Positions 7,788-17,811 of a DNA stretch of 64,000 bases are shown here, piece after piece. The notes below the pieces were generated by a model. The model was not told the DNA's origin and ran no database searches. It worked only from the letters and a program-made list of their open reading frames with translations. Position 1 is the stretch's first letter; each line of letters starts with the position of its first letter. Made by a program: the position numbers and the translations under genes. Origin of the DNA: Bradyrhizobium sp. CCGB12 (GTDB lineage Bacteria > Pseudomonadota > Alphaproteobacteria > Rhizobiales > Xanthobacteraceae); assembly GCF_024199845.1 (NCBI RefSeq), contig NZ_JANADO010000001.1:5146001-5210000 (forward strand). The letters are read 5' to 3'.

Positions 7788-9440
7788 TCAGAAGATCTTG
7801 ACCGCGCTCTCCAGCGTCTTCCAGACACCCCAGAGCAGGGGAACGCCGACGAAGGCCCAGAACATTGCCGCCTTGGCGTCAAGCCCGCCAAAGCCGATGC
7901 CGTAGGAGCCGTGCGGTCCCGCGGCTGCAGCGCTGGCGCTGGCCGCCTGCAACTTGGCGACGTCGGCCTCCTTCATGTGCCACTTCGAATCGACCGGCTT
8001 GATCAGGTAGTTGCAGATCAGGCCCGCGATCAGCATCGCGCACAGGATGTACATGGTGGTGTTGTAGAGCTGGTCGCGCGGCACGCCGGCCGCGAGCTGG
8101 AACTCGCGGATGTAGTTGACCACGACGGGGCCGATGATGCCCGCCGTCGACCACGCCGTCAGCAGCCGGCCGTGGATGGCGCCGACGAACTGGGTCCCGA
8201 ACATGTCGGCGAGATAGGCCGGCACGGTCGCAAAGCCCCCGCCATACATCGACAGGATGATGCCGAAGCCGACCACGAACAGCAGCTTCGAACCCATCGC
8301 CGCGAAGGTCGGCGCCAGCGCATAGAGCACGATGCCGAGGATGAAGAACGTGTAGTAGGTGTTCTTGCGTCCGATCTTGTCCGACAGCGAGGCCCAGAAG
8401 AAGCGGCCGCCGATGTTGAACAACGAGAGCAATCCGGCAAAACCGGCCGCGATCGCCGCGATCTGGGCCTTCTGCCCGGCATCGAGCGCGTTGAAGCCGA
8501 CGTCCGGCAGACCGATCAGCTTGCCGGCGAAGATCTCCTGCAGCATGGGCGAGGCCATGCCGATCACGCCGATGCCGGCCGACACGTTCAGGCACAGCAC
8601 CCACCAGATCAGCCAGAACTGCGGCGTCTTGTGCGCATCGTTGAGATGGACGTTGTTCTTCGAGATCATCGCGTTGGCCTTGGACGGCGGGGTCCAACCC
8701 TCCGGCTGCCAGCCGGGCGGCGGCAAGCGATAGCGGAACGCACCGATCATCATGAACACGAAGTAGATGACGCCCATCGCGACGAAGGTCTCCCAGACGC
8801 CGACCGAGGTCGGGGTCTTGAAGTAGTTCATCAACAGGTTCGCCAGCGGCGCGCCGATCATGGCGCCACCGCCGAAGCCCATGATGGCCATGCCGGTCGC
8901 CATGCCGCGACGATCCGGGAACCATTTCACAAGCGTCGACACCGGCGAGATGTAGCCGAGGCCGAGGCCGATGCCGCCGATTACGCCCGAACCCAGCCAC
9001 AGCAGCCAGAGCTGATGGGTGTAGATTCCGATCGCGCCGAGGAAGAGACCACCGCACCAGCAGAGCGCCGAGACGAAGCCCGCCTTGCGCGGTCCCACGC
9101 GCTCCAGCCAGCCGCCCCAGACCGCAGCCGCGATACCGAGCAGCACGAAGAACAGGGTGTACATCCATCCCATGCTGGCGACCTTCCAGTCGCAGCTGGT
9201 CGTGAACAATTCCTGCCACAGCGACATGTCCGGGCAGGCCTTCGGCGCGGACATGCCGATCGCGCGTGACAACGGCAGCCAGAACACCGAGAAGCCGTAG
9301 GCCATGCCGATGCACAGATGGATGCACAGCGCCGCCGGCGGCACCAGCCAGCGATTGAAACCGGCCGTCGCGATCGTGCGTTCACGATCGAGAAAGCCGG
9401 AAGCACCAACCGGTGCAAGAACGGTATCGGCAGTCGACAT
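7788..9440 (-). CDS. MFS transporter, oxalate/formate antiporter family
   Basis: A 550-residue inner-membrane carrier of the OFA branch of the major facilitator superfamily. About 12 transmembrane helices are visible, with the MGWMYTLFFVLLGIAAAVWGGWLERVGPRK loop motif (broken here by annotation limits) after helix 2. A long charged central loop and a C-terminal extra hydrophobic segment follow (last about 30 residues). The ATG at 9440 is chosen because GGGAGG lies 8 bp upstream. Position between formate dehydrogenase genes and a sigma-54 two-component pair supports carriage of formate, oxalate or a related acid. A perfect sigma-54 promoter and twin palindromes lie upstream, implying induction by the adjacent regulator. 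The substrate remains inferred. Confidence 0.88.
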   Translation of the reverse strand: MSTADTVLAPVGASGFLDRERTIATAGFNRWLVPPAALCIHLCIGMAYGFSVFWLPLSRAIGMSAPKACPDMSLWQELFTTSCDWKVASMGWMYTLFFVLLGIAAAVWGGWLERVGPRKAGFVSALCWCGGLFLGAIGIYTHQLWLLWLGSGVIGGIGLGLGYISPVSTLVKWFPDRRGMATGMAIMGFGGGAMIGAPLANLLMNYFKTPTSVGVWETFVAMGVIYFVFMMIGAFRYRLPPPGWQPEGWTPPSKANAMISKNNVHLNDAHKTPQFWLIWWVLCLNVSAGIGVIGMASPMLQEIFAGKLIGLPDVGFNALDAGQKAQIAAIAAGFAGLLSLFNIGGRFFWASLSDKIGRKNTYYTFFILGIVLYALAPTFAAMGSKLLFVVGFGIILSMYGGGFATVPAYLADMFGTQFVGAIHGRLLTAWSTAGIIGPVVVNYIREFQLAAGVPRDQLYNTTMYILCAMLIAGLICNYLIKPVDSKWHMKEADVAKLQAASASAAAAGPHGSYGIGFGGLDAKAAMFWAFVGVPLLWGVWKTLESAVKIF

Positions 9441-9676
9441 AAGCATTACCTCCCAAGCGCGGCCTTGCCGGCACATCGGTTGAGACCGGTCGTGCGTGCT
9501 TGACAGCCGCGCATGACAGGCCGGACTTCATGTCGAAGTGGAATGGTCTGGTGCGCATCGCGTCATGTGCGCCGAGCAAGCAGCTGATCGCGAGTGATGT
9601 CCCTTCACCTCGCAAGCAGCGTTGCAGTGACGGCTATCGCGCCCTCATCCCCCCTCAACACCCTGTTTTGATATGA

Positions 9677-9691
9677 GCAACGCGCGTGCCA
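9677..9691 (-). promoter_or_regulatory. Sigma-54 promoter of the MFS carrier gene
   Basis: Read on the minus strand, TGGCAC-GCGCG-TTGC is a perfect match to the -24/-12 consensus TGGCAC-N5-TTGC. It points toward the carrier gene, whose start is about 235 bp downstream, giving a long leader. Twin palindromes lie upstream and a sigma-54 activator gene is adjacent. Confidence 0.85.
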
Positions 9692-9743
9692 GAAGCCGCA
9701 TCGTGATGATTCAACGACTTCCCGCAGTGCAATGCGCCGCACC

Positions 9744-9779
9744 GGACAGAATGTCCTGAAATCCTCGGACAAAATGTCC
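9744..9779. promoter_or_regulatory. Twin upstream activator sites for a sigma-54 regulator
   Basis: Two palindromes of the same form, GGACAGAATGTCC (9744-9756) and GGACAAAATGTCC (9767-9779), have centres 23 bp apart, about two helical turns. They lie roughly 55-90 bp upstream of the sigma-54 promoter at 9677-9691, the normal position for enhancer sites. The adjacent NtrC-type regulator is the natural candidate to bind them. The sites also abut the 3' end of the kinase gene (9782). Confidence 0.75.
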
Positions 9780-9781
9780 AA

Positions 9782-11798
9782 TCAGGTTGCTTCCGGCAGC
9801 CACACCGTGAATGTACTCCCCGAACCGACGCGGCTCTCGGCCGTGATCTGCCCGCCCTGACGCTTGACCAGCGTCTGGCTGATGGAGAGCCCCAACCCGG
9901 TGCCTTGCCGCCGTTTCGTGGTGTAGAAGGCGTCGAATATCTTTTCGATCACCTCGGCGCTCATGCCGATGCCGGTATCAGTGACCTCGATGGCGACGCC
10001 TTGCCGGCCGTCGCGCTCGACATCGTAGGAGCGGAGCGTCAGGGTTCCGCCGTCCGGCATGGCGTGGATGGCGTTGACGATGAGATTGACCAAGACCTGG
10101 TGAAGCTCATTGCGGTTCATCAGCACGAGCCGGTTGGCGCGGTCGTCCCTGACCACGGCGATCTCGGTCTTGTTCAGGAGATGCTGCACCAGCGGCAGAC
10201 AGTCGGAGATGATGCTTGTCGGCGCATGGCGCTCGACATAGCCGGCATATTCCTCCGGCCGTGCAAACTGCAGCAGCTTGGTCACGATCTGGCTGATGCG
10301 GTGGATCTGCTCGTCAAGCAGGCGGAACTCGACCTTCGCCTTGTCGGCATCGGCCCCGAACACGCTGCGGATGACGTCGAGATTGCCCTGCATCACCGCG
10401 ATCGGATTGTTGATCTCGTGTGCAACGCCGGCGGTGATCTCGCCGATCGCGGCCAGCTTCTCGGACATGATGAGCTGCTTGGTGGTTGCCTCGAGCTTGA
10501 GATTGGCGTGTTCGAGGTCTCGGGTGCGCTCCCGCACGCGAACGTTCAGTTCCTCGTTCCATTCCCGGAGCTGTCGGTCGCGTTCCTGGATCTGGTCGAG
10601 CAGGCTGTCGAGATGAACCGCGACGCGGCCGATCTCGTCACCCGACACCGGCATCTTGGTGCGGGCGGAAAGATTCCCGCGCTCCACCTCGCTGATCGTC
10701 GCCGTGACAAGCTCCAGCGGCATGAAGATGGAGCTTGCCCAGCGCAAGAAGATCGGCACGGTCGCGGCCGTGATCGCGATGAACGCAGCGATGATGATCA
10801 CCAATGTCTGGTATTTGGCCTCGCTGAACGGCTTCTCCAGAAAGCCGACATAGAGCATGCCGACCCGCTTGCCATAACTGTCGACCAGCGGTTCGTAGGC
10901 GGAGATGTACCAATCATTGACCACGAAGGCGCTGTCGAGCCAGGTGCGCCCCTCGCCCAGCACGGCCGAGCGCACCGCCGCCGACACGCGCGTGCCAAGC
11001 GCGCGTCGTCCCTCGAACAGACGGACGTTGGTCGATATCCGCACGTCGTCCAGGAACAGCGTCGCGGTGCCCTGGCTGCCTTCCGGCAGGCTCGCCGCGC
11101 GATAGACGAGATCGTTGATCGTGTCGATGAACTCGAGATTCTGGTTGAGCAGCGTGCCGCCGACCAACGCAGCCGCGCCACCGTCCGGCAGCATCGCCCG
11201 GCTCGCCGCATGCACGACCATGCCGCGCGTCTCCGTGCTGCGGTCGGTCGGCACCGCGTTCGGCGTCGGCACGAGGTCCAGTCGCGCGCGCTCGGCCAGC
11301 GCCGGCGAAATTGCGGCAAGCTCGTCATTTCCGAAAATGTCGACGCCCGTTGCAGGAACCTGGCCCGACAGCGCCGACATGATGATCGGCCAGTCGCTTC
11401 TCGGTTGATGCTGCAGCGGCGGCGATGAGGCCAGGACATCGCCGCGACCGTTGGTCAGATACAGGAAATCGAGACCGATCTCCTTGCGGGTCTCCTCGAG
11501 CAGATCCCGTAAGGAGTCGCGCGCATCCGGCGCCAGCACCTCCTGGAAGCGCGCCGACAGGCCGAGCGCCCGGAGCTGGACGCCGGTCTTCTCCAGGATG
11601 CGGGCGAGATATTGGTGGGCGATGGTGAGATCGCCGTTGACCTTGGAGATCAGCGTTGCGTCGAATTTCGCATTCCAGCGGTAGATCGCAACGCCGAGCA
11701 GCAGCGGCAGGATGACCAGCATCGGCAGCAGCGCGATCGCGAGCAGCCGGAAGCGGACAGAGCGTCCCCGCACGAACTCGCCGCTGCGGCCGGCAGCA

Positions 11799-11806
<8 letters not shown>
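9782..11806 (-). CDS. Membrane sensor histidine kinase (NtrB/DctB-like)
   Basis: A 674-residue kinase. There is an N-terminal transmembrane helix (about residues 20-42), a large periplasmic sensor domain to about 335 that looks Cache-like, and a second transmembrane helix (about 336-360). A HAMP domain, a coiled-coil segment (about 405-450), the phospho-acceptor H-box VAHEINNP with His463, and a GHKL ATPase domain with N, G1 and G2 boxes (NLIVNAIHAM, TDTGIGM, GTGLGLSIS) follow. Its start overlaps the response regulator's end by 8 bp, so they form one operon. It probably senses an external carboxylate such as formate or oxalate, judged only from the neighbouring carrier gene. Confidence 0.9.
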
Positions 11807-13232
<1,426 letters not shown>

Positions 13233-13359
13233 CCCCGATGTCTTAGGTTTGAGATCATCCACCGCAATAATCGGCGCTTTTCGCATTGCAGCGAAGTTCC
13301 AGCCGCTTCCCACACAGGCGCAGCATAGTCAAACGTCGCCGCCGTGAATATTCGCCTTT

Positions 13360-13593
13360 CTACGGGGCGTCGCTCTTTTCGACCAGGAACACGATGCGCG
13401 CATCGTTGCGCTCGGTGATCTCGACCTTGTCGCCGGTTTCGCGGATCAGATTGGGGATATCGATCACCGAGAGGGGATCGGTGCAGTGAACTTCGAGCTG
13501 GTCCCCCGCCCTGAGCGGTTTAAGCGCCTTGCGCGTCTTGAGCGCCGGTAGCGGGCACTTCAGCCCGGTGAGATCGAGTGTCGTCCTGGTCAT
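13360..13593 (-). CDS. TusA-family sulfur carrier protein
   Basis: A 77-residue cytoplasmic protein with the complete TusA/SirA fold. The active-site motif CPLP follows LDLTGLK, placing the persulfide-carrying Cys at residue 13. The second half, GDQLEVHCTDPLSVIDIPNLIRE, is also typical. Proteins of this family pass sulfur to tRNA modification or to molybdenum cofactor enzymes. Here it sits 46 bp from moeA, in a block with fdhD, mobA and mobB, so sulfur delivery toward the formate dehydrogenase cofactor is a reasonable inference. The same-strand regulator gene is downstream. Confidence 0.88.
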   Translation of the reverse strand: MTRTTLDLTGLKCPLPALKTRKALKPLRAGDQLEVHCTDPLSVIDIPNLIRETGDKVEITERNDARIVFLVEKSDAP

Positions 13594-13639
13594 CGCCGCA
13601 CCATGGCGGGGCGGAGCGGTGGCGTCAACGCACGAGGCA

Positions 13640-14896
13640 TCAGATCAGGCTGGCGTAGGACAGGAAGCCGACGCTCTGCCCGGGCTCGACTCCCGTGATG
13701 GATTCTCCGAGCTCGACCAGGCCGGAGGTCTCGACCAGGGACGACAACAGCCCCGCGCCCTCGCGCGGAAACTTGGTTACCTCGAGCCCACCGTCCTGCC
13801 CCTTGCGCAGGAAGACGCGAACATATTCGCGCCGGCCCGCCTTCTTCTTGTAGGTGAACGCGGCGCGCACAGGGATCGGCAAGAGTGGCTCCGGCAGGGC
13901 ACCCGCCAGGGCCAGCACCGTCGGCCGCACCACATGGACGAAAGTGACGAAGCTCGCGACGGGATTGCCGGGCAACCCGATCAGCGGCGTGCCGTCGATG
14001 ATGCCCATCGCCACCGGCCGCCCCGGCTTGATCGCCATCCGCCACAACACCAGCGAGCCGACGCTCTCGACTGCCGCCTTGACGTGATCCTCCTCGCCGG
14101 TCGAAACACCACCGGTGGTGAGGATCAGATCATGGCGACCTGCAACCTGCTTCAAGCCATTGGCGAGCGAGGTTCGCTCGTCACGCAAGATGCCGAGATC
14201 GCTGACCTCGCAGCCGAGCCGGCGCAGCATCGCCATTAGCATGAAACGGTTGGAATCGAACAGCTGTGAGGCCGCGCGCGGCTCGCCGGGCGATGCCAGT
14301 TCGTCGCCGGTCGAGAACACCGCGACGCGGATGCGCCTGATCATTTCGAGCTGCGTCAAGCCGAATGCTGCGGCAAGGGCGACATGCTGCGGCAGCAAGC
14401 GCTGGCCGGCGCGCAACACGATATGTCCTTCGGGAATGTCCTCGCCTGCGGGGCGGACATTGGCGCCCGGCTTCAGCCCCGGCGGCAGCACGATTCTGCC
14501 TGATACGTCGATGCGGACATCTTCCTGCATGAAGACGGCTTCGGCGCCCGGTGGCATCGGCGCGCCCGTGAAGATGCGCGCGGTGTGGCCGGGCTTGATC
14601 GGTGCCTGCGCGAGACCACCGGCCTGAATACGGCCGTCGAGCGGAAGCGCCTGCTCCGCCCTATCAGGAAGATCCGCGTTGCGCACGGCGTAGCCATCGA
14701 CGGCGGAGTTGGTGAACGGCGGCAGCGGCAGCGGCGCAGCAACGTTGCGCGCCAGCACGCGGCCGTCGGCATCGACGAGCGCTACCGTTTCGAGATCCGC
14801 AATCGCGTTGACGCGCGTCGTGATCAGGCCAACGGCCTCGTCGACCGACATCATCGGGCCGCCGAAGGCAAAGCAATCGTCCGACAGTTGCGCCAT
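13640..14896 (-). CDS. moeA: Molybdopterin molybdenumtransferase MoeA
   Basis: A 418-residue cytoplasmic enzyme inserting molybdate into adenylated molybdopterin. Family marks include PPFTNSAVDGYAVR near residue 65, the IFTGAPMPPGAEAVFMQED segment, VFSTGDEL and the MogA-like core TTGGVSTGEEDHVKAA, and IGLPGNPVASFVTF. Length is standard. GAGG lies six bases before the ATG. mobB follows 9 bp upstream on the same strand. This is the most canonical of the three MoeA-like genes in the window; the others are at 18950-20911 and 20913-22019. It probably serves the nearby formate dehydrogenase along with other molybdoenzymes. Confidence 0.93.
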   Translation of the reverse strand: MAQLSDDCFAFGGPMMSVDEAVGLITTRVNAIADLETVALVDADGRVLARNVAAPLPLPPFTNSAVDGYAVRNADLPDRAEQALPLDGRIQAGGLAQAPIKPGHTARIFTGAPMPPGAEAVFMQEDVRIDVSGRIVLPPGLKPGANVRPAGEDIPEGHIVLRAGQRLLPQHVALAAAFGLTQLEMIRRIRVAVFSTGDELASPGEPRAASQLFDSNRFMLMAMLRRLGCEVSDLGILRDERTSLANGLKQVAGRHDLILTTGGVSTGEEDHVKAAVESVGSLVLWRMAIKPGRPVAMGIIDGTPLIGLPGNPVASFVTFVHVVRPTVLALAGALPEPLLPIPVRAAFTYKKKAGRREYVRVFLRKGQDGGLEVTKFPREGAGLLSSLVETSGLVELGESITGVEPGQSVGFLSYASLI

Positions 14897-14905
14897 GGTG
14901 CCTCG

Positions 14906-15433
14906 TCAGCGCAGCGCAGCGCTTTTTGCCACCGCTTCCTCGACCGGCATCGCCTCGCGCAGCAACAGTGCCGCGGCGCCCGGGATATCGTCGAGATGGA
15001 CAGTCGGCAGCCTTGTGTCAACCGCGACGTCGGCCGCAATGCCGGCAATTCCGGGATCGTCGGGAAACAGCAGCGGCTTGCCGTTGGCGGCGCGATGCAC
15101 CTCGATCTTGCGGTGCGGCTCGCGCTTGAAGCCCTCGACCACGACGAGATCGACCGCGGACAGCTTGCTCAAGAGTTCCGGCAACCGCGGCTCCGCGGCG
15201 CCACGCAGCTCATGCATCAGGGCCCAGCGGTTCGCCGAGGAGATCAGCACTTCGGCCGCGCCGGCCTCGCGATGCCGCCAGGAATCCTTGCCGGGCACGT
15301 CGACGTCGAACCGGTGATGCGCATGCTTGATGACGGAGACGCGCAGCCCCTGCGCGTTGAAATGCGGGATCAGCCGCGTCAACAGCGTGGTCTTGCCCGC
15401 ACCGCTCCAGCCTGCAAGGCCGATGACTTTCAT
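14906..15433 (-). CDS. mobB: Molybdopterin-guanine dinucleotide biosynthesis protein MobB
   Basis: A 175-residue GTP-binding adaptor. The P-loop GWSGAGKTTLL starts at residue 8. The family segment VSVIKHAHHRFDVDVPGKDSW (spread over about residues 33-55), the ELLSKLSAVDLVVVEGFK strand and a Lys-Pro-His region follow. It assists formation of the guanine dinucleotide form of the cofactor. It lies 9 bp from moeA, probably one operon with the tusA-like gene. An intergenic repeat and a divergent fdhD gene lie on the other side. Confidence 0.93.
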   Translation of the reverse strand: MKVIGLAGWSGAGKTTLLTRLIPHFNAQGLRVSVIKHAHHRFDVDVPGKDSWRHREAGAAEVLISSANRWALMHELRGAAEPRLPELLSKLSAVDLVVVEGFKREPHRKIEVHRAANGKPLLFPDDPGIAGIAADVAVDTRLPTVHLDDIPGAAALLLREAMPVEEAVAKSAALR

Positions 15434-15489
15434 AACCGTTCGATCTCCGCCAACAGCTCGCCAGCCGATGGAACCTCCGGTCTGTCCCC

Positions 15490-15569
15490 GTCATTGCGAG
15501 CGCAGCGAAGCAATCCAGGCTGTCTCCGCGGAAAGATTCTGGATTGCTTCGCTGCGCTCGCAACGACGA
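15490..15569. repeat. Intergenic inverted repeat, REP-like (copy 2)
   Basis: GTCATTGCGAGCGCAGCGAAGC pairs with GCTTCGCTGCGCTCGCAACGAC, with an inner CAATCCAG/CTGGATTG pairing. It is the same family as the element at 2380-2464. It lies in the divergent mobB-fdhD gap, so it sits between two promoters rather than at a gene end. Confidence 0.8.
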
Positions 15570-15641
15570 GCGGAGGCATTTTGCCCATTCCCCGCCATGC
15601 TTATATCGGCTTGACCCGAATGTCATGCTAACCTCGCGGCC

Positions 15642-16532
15642 ATGATGAAGACCGACAAAACCTTGGCGCCCCTGATTCTCCCTGACACGGACGACCCGCG
15701 CCTGACCCAGAGCGTGGCCGGGACCGACCAGACCGGTGCCAGGGTCGAGATCAAGGTCCCGATGGAGCGGCCGCTGACGCTCTACCTGAATTCGCAGGAG
15801 ATCGTCACCATGATGACGATCGGCGACTATCCGGAATATCTGGCACTTGGCTATCTGCTGAACCAGAACATGCTGAAATATAATGACGTGGTCACCGAGG
15901 TCGAATACGACGACGACCTCCAGGTCGTGGTCGTACGCACCTCGCACCACACCAATTTCGAGGCCAAGCTGAAGAAGCGCACGCAGACCTCGGGCTGCGC
16001 GCAGGGCACCGCCTTCGGCGACCTGCTGGAGGCTGTCGAGAGCGTCGCGCTGCCGAAGGCGGAGCTGCGCACCTCCTGGCTCTACCAGATGACGCAGACC
16101 ATCAACACCATGCCCTCGCTGTATCTCGAGGCCGGCGCGATCCATGGCTGCGTGCTGTGCAAGGAGGGCGCCCCACTGTGCTACACCGAGGATGTCGGCC
16201 GCCACAACGCCGTCGACAAGATCGCGGGCTGGATGTACCGCCACGGCGTCGATGCCTCCGACAAGATCCTCTACACCACGGGGCGCCTCACCTCGGAGAT
16301 GGTGATCAAGACCGTGCGCATGGGCATTCCGATCCTGGTGTCGCGCTCCGGCTTCACCGCCTGGGGCGTCGATCTCGCAAGGCAGGTTGGCCTGACGCTG
16401 GTCGGCCGCACCCGTGGCAAGCGTTTCATCGCGCTCGCGGGCGAGGAGCGCATCGTCTACGACCAGGACCTCGCCTACGTCGAGGAGGAATCGGCCAAGC
16501 ACAAGCGCAAGGGTGAAGGTGGTGACGACTAG
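15642..16532 (+). CDS. fdhD: Formate dehydrogenase accessory sulfurtransferase FdhD
   Basis: A 296-residue protein required to sulfurate the formate dehydrogenase cofactor. The C-terminal [12 protein letters not shown] motif (about residues 183-194) is characteristic. In Escherichia coli a CxxC pair forms the persulfide; at the equivalent TSGC position this protein has only one cysteine (Cys119, followed by AQG). It does have a different CVLC pair (Cys170 and Cys173) just before the EDVGRHN motif, plus Cys180. The start is ambiguous between adjacent ATGs (15642, 15645). It overlaps mobA downstream and is divergent from mobB. Confidence 0.92.
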   Translation: MMKTDKTLAPLILPDTDDPRLTQSVAGTDQTGARVEIKVPMERPLTLYLNSQEIVTMMTIGDYPEYLALGYLLNQNMLKYNDVVTEVEYDDDLQVVVVRTSHHTNFEAKLKKRTQTSGCAQGTAFGDLLEAVESVALPKAELRTSWLYQMTQTINTMPSLYLEAGAIHGCVLCKEGAPLCYTEDVGRHNAVDKIAGWMYRHGVDASDKILYTTGRLTSEMVIKTVRMGIPILVSRSGFTAWGVDLARQVGLTLVGRTRGKRFIALAGEERIVYDQDLAYVEEESAKHKRKGEGGDD

Positions 16533-17166
16533 TTTTCCGGCAACGAGTGTTCCGTCGACTCTTGGCGTGCTGCTTGCCGGCGGTCTCGCACGGCGCATGG
16601 GCGGCGGCGACAAGCCGATGCGCACCATCGGCGGTCGCACCATCCTGGCGCGCGTGATCGCGCGCCTTGCGCCCCAGTGCAGCGGGCTGATCCTCAATGC
16701 CAACGGCGATCCCGCACGTTTCGCCCCGTTCGGCTTGCAGGTCGTCGCCGATGACGTGCCCGGCTTTCCCGGACCGCTCGCCGGCATTTTGGCTGCGCTC
16801 GACTGGACTGCAGCGAACCGGCCGGAGATCGCGTGGGTGCTCAGCGCCGCCGGCGACTGCCCGTTCCTGCCGCGCGATCTCGTCGCTCGCCTGCACGATG
16901 CACGGGAGCGCGAGAACGCGGAGCTCGCAGTCGCTGCATCGGGCGATCAGTCGCATCCGGTTATCGGCCTGTGGCAAGTCGCCTTGCGCAACGAGCTGCG
17001 CCACGCGCTGGTCGTCGAGGACCTCCGCAAGATCGACCGCTGGACCGCGCGCTATCCGCTCGCGACGGTGACATGGCCGACCGAGCCGCTCGATCCGTTT
17101 TTCAATGCCAACACGGTCGAGGACGTCGCCGAGGCCGAGCGGCTGGCGGCCCTCGATGAGTCCTAG
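16522..17166 (+). CDS. mobA: Molybdenum cofactor guanylyltransferase MobA
   Basis: A 214-residue enzyme that joins GMP to the molybdenum cofactor, as needed by formate dehydrogenase. The nucleotidyltransferase signature [16 protein letters not shown], the [12 protein letters not shown] metal-binding segment and the C-terminal [14 protein letters not shown] are present. The start is read as GTG at 16522, with AAGGG about 8 bp upstream; GTGs at 16513 and 16519 are possible. In all cases it overlaps the end of fdhD, indicating co-translation. Length is normal. Confidence 0.9.
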   Translation: MTTSFPATSVPSTLGVLLAGGLARRMGGGDKPMRTIGGRTILARVIARLAPQCSGLILNANGDPARFAPFGLQVVADDVPGFPGPLAGILAALDWTAANRPEIAWVLSAAGDCPFLPRDLVARLHDARERENAELAVAASGDQSHPVIGLWQVALRNELRHALVVEDLRKIDRWTARYPLATVTWPTEPLDPFFNANTVEDVAEAERLAALDES

Positions 17167-17171
17167 CGATT

Positions 17172-17483
17172 TTACGATTTCGGAAACTCGTTGAGGAGCT
17201 GCGCCCAGATGATGGCGAAGGCGATCAGGCCGCAAAGGCCGACAGCGGTGGTAAAGCGCGGCAAACGGCCGATACCAACCAGCAGCCAGGCCGGCAGGAA
17301 GAACGCCCCGAAGACCATGCCCAACGGAAACACCGCGAGCCATTGAAAGCCGCTGCCGTCCCCGGGCGGGACATTCGCGATGTAATGGAAGGTGTAGAGC
17401 CAGAACAGCGTGCCGGTTGCCGCGATGAGTGCAGCGATCTTGCGGAAATTGAGGGGCGTTGACGCGGTCATGACCTGGTTCAT
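17172..17483 (-). CDS. Small membrane protein, unknown
   Basis: A 103-residue protein with three predicted membrane helices: FRKIAALIAATGTLFWLYTF, WLAVFPLGMVFGAFFLPAWL and FTTAVGLCGLIAFAIIWAQL. I recognise no family. The start is placed at the ATG at 17483 (an alternative is 17471), because upstream sequence is Arg/Ser-rich and lacks coding character. It converges on mobA with a 5-bp gap. No neighbour suggests a role. Confidence 0.6.
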   Translation of the reverse strand: MNQVMTASTPLNFRKIAALIAATGTLFWLYTFHYIANVPPGDGSGFQWLAVFPLGMVFGAFFLPAWLLVGIGRLPRFTTAVGLCGLIAFAIIWAQLLNEFPKS

Positions 17484-17580
17484 AGGCCTTGGTCGCGACG
17501 GCGGCCATCCAAGTTCATGGCGTCTTGAACCGGACCGGGGACAGGAGCGACCACAGGTCTGGACATTCCCCGGACGAGCC

Positions 17581-17811
17581 ATGGCCGCCCCTCTCTTGAA
17601 CACCGTCTTCGAATTCGTCGATTTCGTATTCGATCTCTCCGAGACGATCGATCGCACGAGACAGCTGGGCAAGCCTGACATCGTCGAGGTTCCGCCGGAC
17701 CCGAAGCCGCTGCCACCCGCCGCACGACGCGCGCTTGCCGAGGCCGAGGATCGTGAGCGCAAGCGGGACCAGGGCGCTCAGGCCGCCAGCGGCGCCGACC
17801 AGGCGTCGTAG
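17581..17811 (+). CDS. Small hypothetical protein
   Basis: A 76-residue protein beginning MAAPLLNTVFEFVDFVFDLSE with an amphipathic, aromatic N-terminal helix. A Pro-rich segment and a charged C-terminal helix (AARRALAEAEDRERKR) follow. Amino acid use looks like coding sequence. No family is recognised. Its 3' end overlaps the convergent monooxygenase gene by 34 bp, which lowers confidence. Confidence 0.45.
   Translation: MAAPLLNTVFEFVDFVFDLSETIDRTRQLGKPDIVEVPPDPKPLPPAARRALAEAEDRERKRDQGAQAASGADQAS

Noticed and set aside
15210..16787. 525-codon minus-strand frame across mobB and fdhD
   Set aside because: It overlaps two recognised genes and has shadow-frame composition.
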